Positions 47,450-59,700 of a stretch of 64,000 nucleotides of DNA are shown one piece after another. The notes under the pieces were generated by a model. It did no database searches and had not been told where the DNA came from. It saw only the letters and a list, made by a program, of their open reading frames with translations. The translations under genes were made by a program, and so were the position numbers. Each line of letters begins with the position of its first letter. Within the stretch, counting starts at the first letter, position 1. Origin of the DNA: Trametes villosa (Eukaryota; Basidiomycota; Agaricomycetes; Polyporales; Polyporaceae); contig PUDQ02000057.1 of the NCBI GenBank assembly GCA_002964805.2, forward strand, positions 558,001-622,000. Direction: 5' to 3'.

Positions 47450-49449
47450 TCATAGCCCGACGATGAACCCGCCCGTGCCAACGCTCTCCAGCTCAACGAC
47501 GTGCCCGCTCAGCTTCGCGCCGCTATCCAGCACCTGCCGCCCGGCGGGCGCCTTCAACGCCAGTCCGCGCACGCGACTCAGGTCGAAGCGCGCAGGGGCG
47601 TAGTTGAGGTTCGTCGCGAGCACGAGCGTGCGCCCGCCGACGGTCCACAGGCCGACGTCCACGCGGTTGGCAACGACGTGCTCGAATGTCGCGTGAGGGT
47701 GGAGGATGAAGTCCTTCATGACGGTGAGTGACCGGGAGAGGGCAGCGGCGGACGCGGTAATGTCTGCCGTCGTGGGCGCGTTCCAGGAGACAACGCCTGG
47801 CAAAGTGACGAATGGTAAGAATCACACGGACAGACGAACAGGAAAGTCACCTACCGAGCGCGCCGTGGTTGATCCCGAGAACGCTCTGGACGACGAACTC
47901 TTTCCCGGTAGGCTCTCGGTTCCAGTACCTGCGGACGCATGTAATCAGCGTTCGCATAATCACCTAATACTACGTTCCACGCACGAATCCGCGCCGAAGC
48001 CCTGCGGAACGGTCCACACGGCCTTAGACAGCTCCCAGCCATCGACAAACCGACGCTCAGCGAACTCGTCCATCCGAGTGCTGATGTCCTCGAATTCGCC
48101 CTTGCAGTTGTCACAGCCGCAGTCGCCGTAGTCCGTGGTGCAGGAAGTGTTCTGGAATCACAATCAGCAAGATGAACGATGGCTATATGCGCACGAAAAC
48201 GCACCCAAACGGTAGAGAACGTCGCGTTGATGCCGACCATATACGTGTCCTGCAGGACGATGTCCGCACCCGCAGTGTACTCCGACCAGAAGTAGTTCTC
48301 GCAGTTCAGGACGAGGGAGACGGGGTGGTAGCCGTCGAGGGAGTAGATGAGGTCGTACGCGTTTGTCGTCGCGTTCAGGGGGTCGGACGTCCCGTCGGGC
48401 TCGTCGCCGGTGTACCAGAGCAGCAGCGCGGGGCTGTTCTTGACGCGGTTCACTTCCTCGGTGACGGCGGTGTTGTTCATGTACGTCCAGCGCATGTCGT
48501 ACATAAGGTACAGCCCGACTTCTTCCATGCGCTCGATAACCAGCGCAAGCGCGGTGAGGTTGTCGAAGGTGGGAACTGGGTGGACCTGCAAGCTTTTCAA
48601 TGACTGTATGCTGTGTAGAACGCCGAAGGCTGCTTACCACTGTAAATCTGCGAAGAAGAGGGACGTGATGAGCTACCGCTCTAACTTGGGGCGCATATAG
48701 CCAGACTTACCCCTGCGACTTGATGTCGTTGATGAGCGACAAGTTCGAATCGAGGTACCCGCCGAAGTTGGTGTAGAAGCCGACAGGGAAGACAGTCTCG
48801 TAAGCTCCCCCTTTGCCTGTCGCGGCCTTCGCAAGCAGCGCGCCTGTCCGCATGTCCATCTTCGTGACGGAGCGCCCGTCAGGCGGGCTCGGGAGATACG
48901 ACAGCGACGTCTTCGCCGAGAACGTCTGGTGCTTAGCTCCATGCGCAGCGTAGGTCGCCGAGCACTCGACGTCGAACGGCGCCGACTGGGGTTTTAGAGC
49001 TTTGAGCGAGAACGGGAGCTCGACCTTGCTCGCGTTCACTGCCACGGGTCCTTTGGCGAGAGTGCGGCCGCCCACCTTCACCGTCACTTCCAGCTCGCCC
49101 AGGGCGCCATGTGCCGGGAAGTCGATGGGAATCGTGCCCTGGACTTGGGAGAACGTGACAGGCGTGTCGATAAGGAACCCTGCTAGAGCGGATGCGTCCT
49201 CGGGGAGATATGGTTTGATGACCGGGGCACAACGCAAAGCTAGAAGCGGTTTGGACGACACCGCTGGGATGGGAAACTGCCCGCCAGGAGGGGTTGGTGG
49301 CTGAGACGCCATGTAGTTTTTACCGCACCTATCGCGTACCATCAGCTCACAATACCACGATAAAAACCATTGGCTCACCATGTTTGTCCTGACGCTCCCT
49401 GGAAAAGGGACGCGAGGGTAAATGCGGCGGCGACAACGCGTGCCATCAT
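47450..49449 (-). CDS. Secreted barrel-type glycoside-hydrolase-like protein, family unassigned
   Basis: I do not recognise a named family. Exon 1 codes the signal peptide MMARVVAAAFTLASLFQGAS followed by GQT. A 50-nt intron joins it to WCGKNYMASQPPTPPGGQFP. An N-terminal region that looks like beta-sandwich (LGELEVTVKVGGRTLAKGPV) is followed by a part resembling a (beta/alpha)8 barrel. That part contains FPVGFYTNFGGYLDSN, LYLMYDMRWTYMN, LLLWYTGDEPDGTSDP and VLQDTYMVGINATFSTVW. A Cys cluster (CTTDYGDCGCDNC), GINHGALGVVSWNAPTTADI and a C-terminal beta domain ending GGFIVGL complete it. The Glu in GDEPDG is a candidate catalytic residue by position only. The first exon supplies a secretion signal that the unspliced frame lacks. 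It lies beside four GH79 genes, which suggests but does not show a shared substrate. Estimated length is about 560 residues. Confidence 0.75.
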
Positions 49450-52400
49450 GCGCGATTTTCCCTGGACTGTGCCTCTGGGTGCAGACGACGGCCGTCTCGC
49501 ATCTCACGGCCGCGCCATCAGCTATATATACGACCAGGGCTCTGTCGCAGACGTCGCGGACCATATGGCACCCGTACAGAACGCGGCGATAGAGCAGTCA
49601 TGTGGCGAAGAAGTCCTATCATTTACCACTTACGCATATCAAAAGCCGCTCGGCTCACAGAAGGACCGCGGTATCAACGTAAATGGCGGGCCGCATTCGC
49701 AACTATCGTCGTGTCGGAGTGGTGAGTACATCCATTGAGGAATGTGAAGATGATGCATGATGGTTGAGACCAAGCAAGCCCCGGAATGCACCTGACGCTA
49801 AGTCTCACAACGTCTGCCCTAAACTGTCTTCCCCAAAACGGGAGCGACTCCCGGCGCTTAACCACCTATATTCCGCCAGCATGCATCCGCTCGCTGCCCA
49901 TAGCGATTGATGGTGAGTACGGCGTTTCTTGTGGACCGAGAAGATGAGACTTCATTTTCAGTTATCCCTGTCTTAAAATCCATGTCGAGATTATAACACC
50001 CTCTGATTTCTTCTCCGATATGCTGTGAGCACGCGCTTATGTTTTTCATGCAGGTTGACAGAACTCCGTGTGTACTGTAATCAATCCAAGATGACCATAT
50101 ACTCGGGCATACCGACCAGTCCAAAGAGTCGTATGTTAGAAGTAGACAGTGTATCCTCCTGTGTACAAGTAGTATTTCATACAGTGTGTGGGCATGTACC
50201 AGCGCCTGAATACGATGCTCTTTCTCACCATCAACTTCAACCTGCGGATTCGCGCCTCGGTGTATTCCTTCTACACGAGTCCTCATCGTCCCGGAGCCAA
50301 CGCGAGTGACGTTGAGTGCGATAATGGGGTAGCTTGGCTGTTCTGATATCGCGGGGTCCGACGGAAAGATGAGAACTACGCTCATACGGGCGGCTTCGGG
50401 CGCTAGTATCTACTTTTTCTGCCAACGTCGTGTTATTCGCAAGGTGATGCCGAATCTCGAGCTCAAGCCTTGACTTGAGCCGGAACAGGCTCTAGCTCGG
50501 CATACTGCGTACAGCGGCCACCGCCTACGCGCGACTAGTCGGAGCGAGGCCTCTGCAGGCTGTAGTGCATGCGGCACGGCGGAATATGCCGCGTACTGTC
50601 GCGGGTCTGGTCCTCACGCTTTGTGATCGTTCTGCAGGTACTTCCCTGCCCTGCCATGAGGCTCTCATGCTGGCCTGGTCTTGAGATCCGATCTGCGGTG
50701 GCCGAGCGAGGTGCGTGTACAATCCACTCTACCGGTATGGCGGCAGATATCGCTGATCATGCACTGATACGGACGAGCAGCACAGATCATCGCAGCCTCC
50801 CGCCGCACTTGGAAGGCCAGAGTCGTATGTGGCGGACCTTGCTGCCGCGAAGCCTATTTCTAAATTGTCTCTTACGGCTTGCCTGCTACAGATCTTGCCG
50901 CTGCCGCACGGCGTGGCGTGGCTAGTGCACAGATGCACGCCTACCTCATGGCTCCTGGCCCAGCACAAGTCCCGTACGGGAGGCCGCCCGAACGGCGCCG
51001 TGGACGTGTGCGACGTGGCCGGACAAGCCACTGACCAAGCCGCCATAGAGAGCCGATAGTTTGTCCTACATCGACTCCGAGCCTCATGGCGACTCCCCCT
51101 GCTTGATGTCGGTCACATTGCCCATGGTGGCGTCCTCTCTCGGGGATCTCCCGATCGGCCACAACTGCGACTTCAAGTTCCTGCAATTTGTCCCCGCTAT
51201 CGTCTTCGAGACGCCCGGCTCCTCACGAACATGGGCGGCGATCTCCTCGCGGCAGCGAGGCGTGATGGTCCGCCCAAACGGGCAGCTCTCTCAACCGGCT
51301 GCGGTCCGCACAAAGACTTCCAGACGCAAGGAGAGAACGCAATCGGAATCCTGGCGGGCCCCCGGCGTGATACCGCAGGCCGTGGCGTACCCACATGAAT
51401 CAGCGGGCTGTACGGGAACATGAGTTGAGTCTCTGGCTCGCGCCGATATTCCGTGCGGAGGGTAGGACCATGGCACATCGAAGGTGCGCAGCTCTGCATG
51501 CGGGCGCGGCGGGCATCATGGAGACTGACACGTTGACGGCACTAGAAGAACGCTCGGTACCTTCGACGCCACCAGCTGGATGCCGCGCATCCCTTGGTAC
51601 GGAGTACTGCCCGACGGCCCGGCAGCTCGTCACAACGCTACCACCGTGCGCGCCGCCATATGCTCCCGCCCGAGTTCGCGCCTGCCTCATGTTTGGGGCG
51701 GGGCAACAACGAACGGACTAGGGCTCCGACTCTGAATGCAACGTCCCAGTGCGGCACAGCTGTGACGGTGGGCGGCCCTCATCCCAGCGCTCTGCATCTA
51801 ATGTCGGCGTATTAACCACCGTGCCAATCAGGAACCAGACTCGCGCTCTCCCTTTCGGGCGAGCCCACTGGCAGGAAGGCCCACGGCGCCCCGAACCGCT
51901 TTCCCGCAATGCGGACCATCGTAGCGTGACCGCCGGCGGCGACTTGTCGACGGGCCTGCAAAGCCCAACGGGACCCCTCGAGGTTGACGCGGTCCGCGTT
52001 GAAGTCGGAAGCCGCATCGGGGGGCGTAGATCTGCACTACGCCCGTGCAGCGCGCCTGCCCGACGCGGGAGGGCTTCTCGCCGCCGACGGCTCGCGGCGA
52101 GGCAGAAGGCTGTCTGAAGGAAGCCTGCGCCGTCTTACGCCCGCCCGCGCAGCGCTGATCGTCGCGCGGGTCAGGCGTGCGGGCCGTCCTGCTGCCCTGC
52201 TGCGCGCCGCCGCCCGCGATGGACATGCGAGCCCCATGCTCGCGGGGAAGTACGCGCGGTGGAGCTCCCCGGGCTGGTGAGATAGCGGGTTCGCGCCGTA
52301 TCGGTGCGCAAGGTTTTGCGCGGCCAATGATTGACGCAGACTCTCCTGGCAGGCCTGTGATATCCCCACGGGGCGGGAGCGACGTCCCTCGTCCCGCCGG

Positions 52401-53932
52401 GAGCGTATCTGCGAGGCAGAGGACTATCGCGCCGACGATCCTCCCGTTCCGCTTAATGACGTGTACGAAGCAAGATCGCTCCGTCCGGGTCTTATACTGA
52501 ACGTCGACACCGACTGCATGGCCCAAATGCGGGCTTAGGCACCCCAAGCAGCCTGCGAAGCCCATACTCACTGCGCAGCCACATTTCGCCGCTGCACTCG
52601 ATCTTCAGGCAGTGTAGGCATTCAAGATGCTACCGCCTGCCGCGATGCACCAGTCGTCGACGCGCTTTTTTTGCGCTCGTAGCGGGATGACCAACCTCGT
52701 GTTCTCGTGCTCTGCAACGAAGACATGGAGCCGGGCACGGCGGGCACGCTCCCGTGCTTCTTCTTGACTCCGTCTCCCTGTCGTCTCTTCGCGTTTTGGA
52801 GTCTAGTACACGCGACGGCGCCATGTACTGCTTATTTACCTCAATAGACCCAATGAGCACCACCCCGACGTGCTCCTCGATAGCCGTCGTGCGTTCTGAC
52901 AAAATGGTGTGTTAATGAAGGGTGGGAGCCCCCATCCCGTGCACACCCGCGAAGGTTCTGCGATGCCATATGCATGGTCTTCCGACAGCGCCGGCGCGTC
53001 ACGGTCGCAAAAACGTCCGGGCGCGGGCCTGGAGATCGCAGCGCAGCATCGTGGAGGACCGGCCAGATGGTCAAGAAGCGCGTTCAATTGCATGGGAACG
53101 GGGGAGCGTGTACATACGTAAAACTATGACATACCGCGCGCCCGCGAAGGGCGCCAGCGGATGCAGAGTACTAGTAACGTACAGCTATCGACACACTGGG
53201 GGAGCAGCGGAGATCGTGGTACCGGTACATACATACAGGTTGGTTGGTTGGGGTGCAACGTGCAAGAACGGCAAAGGGGAGCGGGGTGGGGTATACAGGC
53301 GTTGGCGTTGAAGCGAAGCGCGAAAGGGGAGACGGGGGCGAAACGAAAGCGGAGGGGATAAATATCTAGTATTTGACAATTGGGGGCTTGAAGCGCGAAG
53401 CCCTTCGCGTTGCTACTGCTACTACTCGTCGTACACCGTTTGCGAATAATTTTAGGAGGGGGAGAGAGAACGGAGATGGGACAGGAAGGAAGAGCGGGAA
53501 GGAAACGGTTATGGATATAGTGGTGCGGCGAGCGGGAAAGGCAGCGGCTGTACAGCGTGATGAGGGGAGCAGATGATGAAGAAGACAATGCTGGTGGATG
53601 ATGACGATGCAGCACGAGCTATGCAACGGACCGGGAATGCAGCATGACAGAATGACGATCTACGCGGGCGAAACTTCGGCGGCGGAAGCGGGAAGGAAAA
53701 CATCATGATGATGACGTCGATGTGGACACCCAAAGACGAGAGGAGTGGAACGGGGAGAAGAGGAAGAAATCACGGCCATATTACGCATAACGCCCATAAC
53801 GAGGTCATAGAGGGGAGGGGAGGAATAGAATGCTACAGCGCGGATCGTCCGTTCTGTCCGTGTTCAGGATTGTAGGCTCGACCGGTAAGGGATGAGGAAA
53901 GGCGTGCATGTCGTGGGCGCTCGTGTAGGTCG
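49450..53932. other. 4.5-kb gene-poor region
   Basis: Promoter of the secreted hydrolase at the left. At the right (about 53250-53930) the minus strand is strongly pyrimidine-rich and probably carries the 3' UTR of the GATA gene. Frames up to 247 codons between 50.9 and 52.6 kb overlap on both strands and show no recognisable domain. No transposase, reverse transcriptase or RNA gene could be identified by eye. Confidence 0.45.
49521..49530 (-). promoter_or_regulatory. TATA box of the secreted hydrolase
   Basis: Minus-strand tatatatagc lies 72-81 bp upstream of the ATG at 49449. This supports that start and the short signal-peptide exon. Confidence 0.55.
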
Positions 53933-56775
53933 TCAGAAGGTCACCATCGCGTTGTTGTCGTACATGTCGGTCTGCCCAGGAGCCTTCCACTCGTTCGGGA
54001 TCATCGGCGGGTGGAGTTGCAGCGAGCTCATGGGTGGTGAGTCGTCCTGCGGCATCATGGGCGGGTGCAGGTACGCAGCGAACAGCGCGTCGGTGTCGTC
54101 GTTCTGCATCCCCTGGTGGAAGAACATGGGCGAGTCTTCGGACGGAGGGAGCATGGGAGGGTGGATGTAGTGCGGCGAGCCGTCCGGCGGGAGCATGGGA
54201 GGATGCCACGGCGTGTTGGCGGAGCCACGCAGCATGTTCGAGAACGACGAGTAGGGGGTGAAGGGGAAGTCCACGGAAGACCGCTGCGACGCTGACGACG
54301 AGCTCGAGAAGGAGTCGCTATATGAGCTATACGACACGGCCGAAGAGGGAGGCTCCGACGCGGACGAGTTGCTCAGGCGGCGGCGCTTGCTTGACCGCGA
54401 CTCCGAGCCCGAGTCGTCCGAGTTGTCGCCCGGAGAGTAGGGGAGCGCGTCGGCGGGGACACTGTAGAGCTGCGACAGGTAGTCGGGGTGATACGGCCCA
54501 GGGTAGAACGTGATGTTCGAGCCGAACATCTGGCTGTTGTACTGCATACCGTTGTCGTTCGTCCCGAGGGCGCCCATGAGCTCGGACTGGAGGGACGGTC
54601 GGTACTCGGTATTGCTCCCGCTGTGCCCGTTGTGGTGCCCGTCGTTGGTCCCGTACGCGTTCTGCGTGGCGGTGCTCGAGTCAGGGGCAAGCGTCGGCGT
54701 GGACTCCGCGTTGGGCGAGGCGCGCCTGCTCGCGCCCGGGCTCGCTGACGGCGTCTCGGACACGCTGTTCCCAGCGCGGCGGGCGTCGTGACGGGCACGC
54801 TTACGGATGACGTCCGACTTCATCGAGATCGGGCGTGCCGAGCCATGCAACTTATAGCTACATTACCGTCAGTAATCGGAACCCTGTGACTGAGCGTGTT
54901 GGAAACTTACTATAAGCCGCAACTGCAGACACATTTCAAGGCTTCTATGAGCGCTGAACACGGCTTCGCAAAGATCGTTACTCACGCGTTACATACGGTC
55001 TTGCCTTCGTCGTCCTTGCGCCATAGGGGAGTGGCCGTGGTGTGGCAATTATAGCATTGCGCTAGACGTGATGCAGTGTGAACCCTAGTACGGCAGAAGG
55101 GGAGTTAGCCACATACCGACGACTTCTTGTGACTCCTGGCGAGGCGCCGCCTGAGCGCGACCCTCCCCATGGTTGTTCCGCATGCTTTTGGGGCGCGGAC
55201 GCTTGTGCTGCGAAGCTGTGAGCAACCGCCTTCCAGTCCACCACGAGGAATGCGACTTACGAGCTTGCAGTAAAGCCCACACGCGTTGCAATTCAGCTCG
55301 TCGTTGAGGCCGCGACGCCAGAGCGGAGTGTGCGTGGCGCCACAGTTTGAACACTCGGCCTTAACGCCGCCGGGCGCAGAATTGCTGTTGCTGTTTTGCT
55401 GCGAGGAGTTGACAGGTGTGGCGCTCGGACCATTCGAGCGGGTGCTAACCTGCGTGCGAACACTCAACGACGGCCGCTTGCCAGTCGTCGTTGTCGTCGT
55501 GGTGTTCGTGTTGGCACCAGGGCCGGAGCTGGGGCCGATACGCGAGGGGGTGATTGTGCGGGGCACGACGTCTTCAATGTGGCTGAGGTGCGGGACGTTG
55601 CGGAGGGCGCCGTTCGACTTCAGCATGCCCTGGTCTTCGGTGGCGGGCGCAGCCCGAGCGGCGTGAGACGGGTAGGATACATCGGAGGTCGCGACCTTCA
55701 TCTCGACGTCTTCCTGAGAGTCGAGAGAGTCGGCGTTCCGGGAGTCGTGATGATTATACCCACCCGAGGACCAGCCGCCAGGGCTGTCGGCGTTGAGGAG
55801 TTCGTCGAGGGGAAGCTCTATGGTAGGACGAGGGATGCTGAAACCGTCGGACGTCGAACTGAGGCCGACGCCCTCGCCGTAAGTCATGGGGTTCGTAACG
55901 GTGGGCGTGGGGTAGAGCAAGGCGGAGGGTCCGAAGCCATCGGAGAAGAGGGAGGGGAAGCGAAGAGCAGCGGCGCGATACATGTCTTCTTTGCCGTTGT
56001 CGTTAGCTGCGGGGACCTTTCGGCCGCGCTGCGTGAGGGGCTGGTCGGCGTGGTCGTCCTTGTTGGCGGCGTCGTCGGTGGCGGAAGAGCGAGTGGAAGG
56101 GCGGCCGCGCTTGTTGTCCTTGAACTCGGCGGATGGCTTGGTGTCGGGCTTCTTGGCGGGGATCGACGTGATGCCCAAGGGCTGGTCGATGCTGAAGGTG
56201 AACTGCATGCGGTGGATAGTGCCGCTATGCTGGCTCGCTTCGCGTTCACGCTCCTTCTCGAGCGCACGCTGTTGCAGGAGGTCGGTGGAGTGGTTGCGCC
56301 TGAAGCCGGGCGCTTGCAGCTCCTCGATGCTCCTAACGACGGGTTGGGACGTGAATGGACTGAAAATTGTTTGCTAGAGCTGCATCACGTACCTGCCCTT
56401 CTCCTTATCCAGCTTGTCGCTCATGCACTTCGACAACTTCTTGAAGTCGCGCTTGGACTTGGCGTTGTCGCTGTCGACCATGACGTTCTGGAGATGCCAT
56501 AGCCTCCAGCTCAAGTTCTCAAGTCGCTGGCCCTGCTCCAGGAAGCTGGCGACCTTGGTACAGACCTAGGAAAAATTTTCCGAGGTTAAGGAGCGCTGGA
56601 TGGATGGATGGGAGGGAGTACTGACCTTCCATGTCTTCGTCAGAGTATCAGCATCGCTGAGGTTACTGAACGGCACGAAGGACTTGTTCCCCTGGCGAAC
56701 TCGAGTTAGCTACCCTCCTGAGGCTCTGGCGGTGCGCAGACCGACTTTGAACTTGAGGTTGAGAATGGAGGGCAT
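53933..56775 (-). CDS. GATA transcription factor with DUF1752 and two zinc fingers
   Basis: Nuclear regulator. The N-terminus (MPSILNLKFK then GNKSFVPF) leads to KVASFLEQGQRLENLSWRLW, the DUF1752 segment typical of AreA/NIT2-type nitrogen regulators. A long Ser/Asn/Pro-rich region follows. Two GATA fingers come next, both C-x2-C-x17-C-x2-C. Finger 1 is CSNCGATHTPLWRR...CNACGLY with tail HKRPRPKSMRN. Finger 2 is CYNCHTTATPLWRK...CNACGLYYKL, then HGSARPISMKSDVIRKRARH. Finger 2 is assembled across three exons; the middle one is 12 nt (54911-54922) and codes the Cys-Gly-Leu core. The C-terminus is Ser-rich with repeated HPPM(L/I/M)P units and ends MVTF. The start at 56775 is provisional: the frame stays open and protein-like upstream (NRFSDPQAISYSPSRRPSL), so an earlier exon is likely. 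AreA proteins usually have one finger and siderophore repressors have two, so function is not settled. Confidence 0.87.
54911..54922 (-). other. 12-nt exon in the second GATA finger
   Basis: Minus-strand ttgcggcttata lies between acceptor ctgcag (intron 54923-54985, 63 nt) and donor gtaagt (intron 54858-54910, 53 nt). It completes A-C-G-L-Y of the second zinc knuckle. Confidence 0.8.
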
Positions 56776-59700
56776 GGACCAGGCGTTGGCGAGCGACGGG
56801 CGGCGGGATGGGGAGTAAGAGATAGCTTGAGGATCAGAGAAACGGTTATGTATAGGAGCAAGTGAGCCGATACGGGCGTCAGCGCTGCACTGCCAACTTC
56901 CGCAAACCGAGTATAATCATAATTAAGCCACGTTGCTCTCTGTTGCTTTCCGCATTATCATCTTTGTTATCCCTTGTATTTTCCGGTAAGCAACTTGAAG
57001 CAGGGCTTAGGGTACGGTACACCCTCTTCTTACCCCGCACTTCGTGCCGACACTCCGCGCTCGAGAACAATTCCCCCCTCGGCGCGGTCGCCCCTTAAAA
57101 AGGCCCTACACGTGTACTCGACAATGATGACTGTTTGGGCCGTTGCAGCATGCGGTTCCAATGAAAGGCACCATTTTCCGCCGACGTCGCCCCGGACATC
57201 CCAGCGCTGGGAGGCGCTGGCCTATGCCGGTTTCAGCAGTTCCGTCCTCGTTCCACGGCTCGTCCCCCTCCTTCCCCCCAGAGACTGCGCACTGAATGCG
57301 TCCGCGGTCTGCATGCGAAAGCAGATTCGCCCACCGATACTCACCATTCAGCGCCTCCCTCGTGCGCACCGCCAGGCGCCGCCCCTCCTTCACCTCCACA
57401 TCGCGTACGTCCGAGAAGCCCCGGCATGGGCGGCCAGTACGTGTATCCTCCACGACTGCCATCAATGCCGAGCTCCCCACCGTCCCTTCGTCGTGCAGAA
57501 GGGGGACGTCTTGATTGATGAGCCAACCGGCCTTGTTCGCAGCCACCGTTGGGGAGGCCCGATTCTCGCGACCCCTTCCAATCGTCTTCCGCGGAACGCC
57601 GGGGCCCACATGCGAACGCTCCTGTGTGGTCTTTCTGACTGCTTCTGCTTCAAGAACAATGATCAAACTGGTTGGCAACGCATTCCTCACATTGTTCTCT
57701 CGACAATGGACTTGAGCAAGCCGGCAAACCAGTCAGCTGTTGATGTAGTCAGAACATGTAAACCCCACGCTACTAATCCTGTGGCGCTTGCGAGGAGGTA
57801 CGCACCTGACATAAGTTATATTGAGCGGCTTTCCGCCAGTGGTCAGTGTTTCAATACTCGTCAAGTGTCGATTGTTCCGCGCTCAACCTGTGCGTAGTAT
57901 TCACCTATCTCGAAGGAAGAAGACGTCGATACGTACGTGCCTGCGCGCTGCCCACCTTCTTCGCTCTTTTTGTCAATACTTCTCCCCGTTCTTCCCTGGC
58001 ATGCTGGTTCCCCTCGGAGTTCCCGTACTGGCGCCTCGTCCATTGCGCCTCAGCTCCCATTCGCGACTCCACACTGATTACAATACGCTTCCTGCCTACC
58101 ATACGATTTAGCTCTGTAGGGCAATGAGCTGAAACCAAAGAAATCAAAGATACGAGCTCACGAACGTATGAAATCTGAACTGCTCCAGGTTGGCGGAGGG
58201 AGCTCCGCGTGACCGCTATATTTGCCCCTTACACCTACTGGTGTGCTAATTGCCTAGAAAATGCATCTCGCGACTTCAGCATATCCTCGTTTCGGACCAC
58301 AGCAGCTGGTCGAGCGCTAACCTCTGTGCGACTCCGCCTCCCCACAGCCTCTCCGCGCCGTGTAGCAGCGTGTACAGCGCCACCACCGATGACCCGGTTA
58401 TCATTCCCTGCCGCCGCCTCTGGAACGTCGTCAGAGAACGCCCCAAGGAGAGCGCGGACGCTTACAGAGCTCAGCTCCTTGTCACGAGCGCGCCGCAGGC
58501 TGCCTCAAGGCCGATGGCGCCATGAGTGTGCTTCCAAATATAGTAACCTTTCGTACCACTACCCTCTGCCCACCGCGACACGCAGCGTGTTCTGATCAGT
58601 CGACGGCTTCATCTCTGGCCGTTCCCGAGACCAATCATTGAGGCGTCCCCGCTAAGCCGTAATCCGAAGCTGTGGAAGCCCCTGTGCCTTCTCCGGGGTC
58701 CTGGTGAGTCTGGCTGCGCCGTCGGCGGCGTGGCCGCTCGTTCAGCGAGAAAGCCAGGCTGACGGGATACTGGTCCAATCCAGGGCGCCCCGTTACTGAC
58801 GGTGGAAGAAGCAGCAATCCCACGTACTCTTCTTGGTATATTCGGGGCTATGCCAAACCCTCAGGACAGGGCACCTTCGGTGGGTTCGTTGTGGTCGCGT
58901 ATTTTGGCGCCCAAACTGGTAGATGCACAACGAAGAGGTTTATCAGTATAATGGGAGAGTGGGCTGGGAGAGATATACTGGAAGGTGACTTTCTGGGTGT
59001 GCTGTAGAATCGCACGTACGAGATAGTATATTCTTAGACTAACTCGGGCGACGAGCGGTTCGCGGGTGGGCCCAACTCTTTTGAGCCGCCATACCACTCT
59101 CAGCTTTTGCACCGAAGCGCTACACACAAGTTCCAGAGGCGAGATCATTCGGCCCCGCAGGCTTGACAATTCCTCATGTACGAAGCAAGGCGAAGAGGAC
59201 GTGATCTGGGCACGTTTTCTCCGCCCTCCCGTGTTGCCCGTCAGAGTATGTTCGAGACGACACCTGGTGACGGCGGCGACCCTCAAGGAAACCGCAGCGT
59301 CGGCCGAGGAAGCTTTCTCTGACGGCCAAAGAAGAAAAGCTAAACGCGGAACAGGGCACGAATACTTGACGGCCGTGATTCGCAGTCCAGTACCATCCCG
59401 CATTGTGCGAGACTCTGGGAGAATATAGGGAAGCGTTCTCTTTGGAAACTTACGGGGAGCTCTCGAGATCTCCCGAACAGAGAATCGCTCGGGATGAGTT
59501 ACTCACCGAAAGGCTCGCCGGAGTAAACAGGCAGCTGGACGGCACTCGAGAGCCTAGTCTCACGGTGTCAGGACCCCGGACGTCCACGGAGAGGCCAACC
59601 ATCAGCTGGTGTGCATCGAAGTGTGGTCTGGAAGATAGCTGGAGTTCGCGGAAGACACGGAAAGCGAGGACCACTCACCGCCCGAGACGGTGCACGGTAC

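Noticed and set aside
51828..52571. 247-codon minus-strand frame in the 49.5-53.9 kb gap
   Set aside because: Frames are open on both strands in a GC-rich patch, with no recognisable domain, signal peptide or splice-supported extension.
55396..56502. 368-codon + frame
   Set aside because: Antisense to the GATA factor, whose DUF1752 and zinc-finger motifs are unambiguous.
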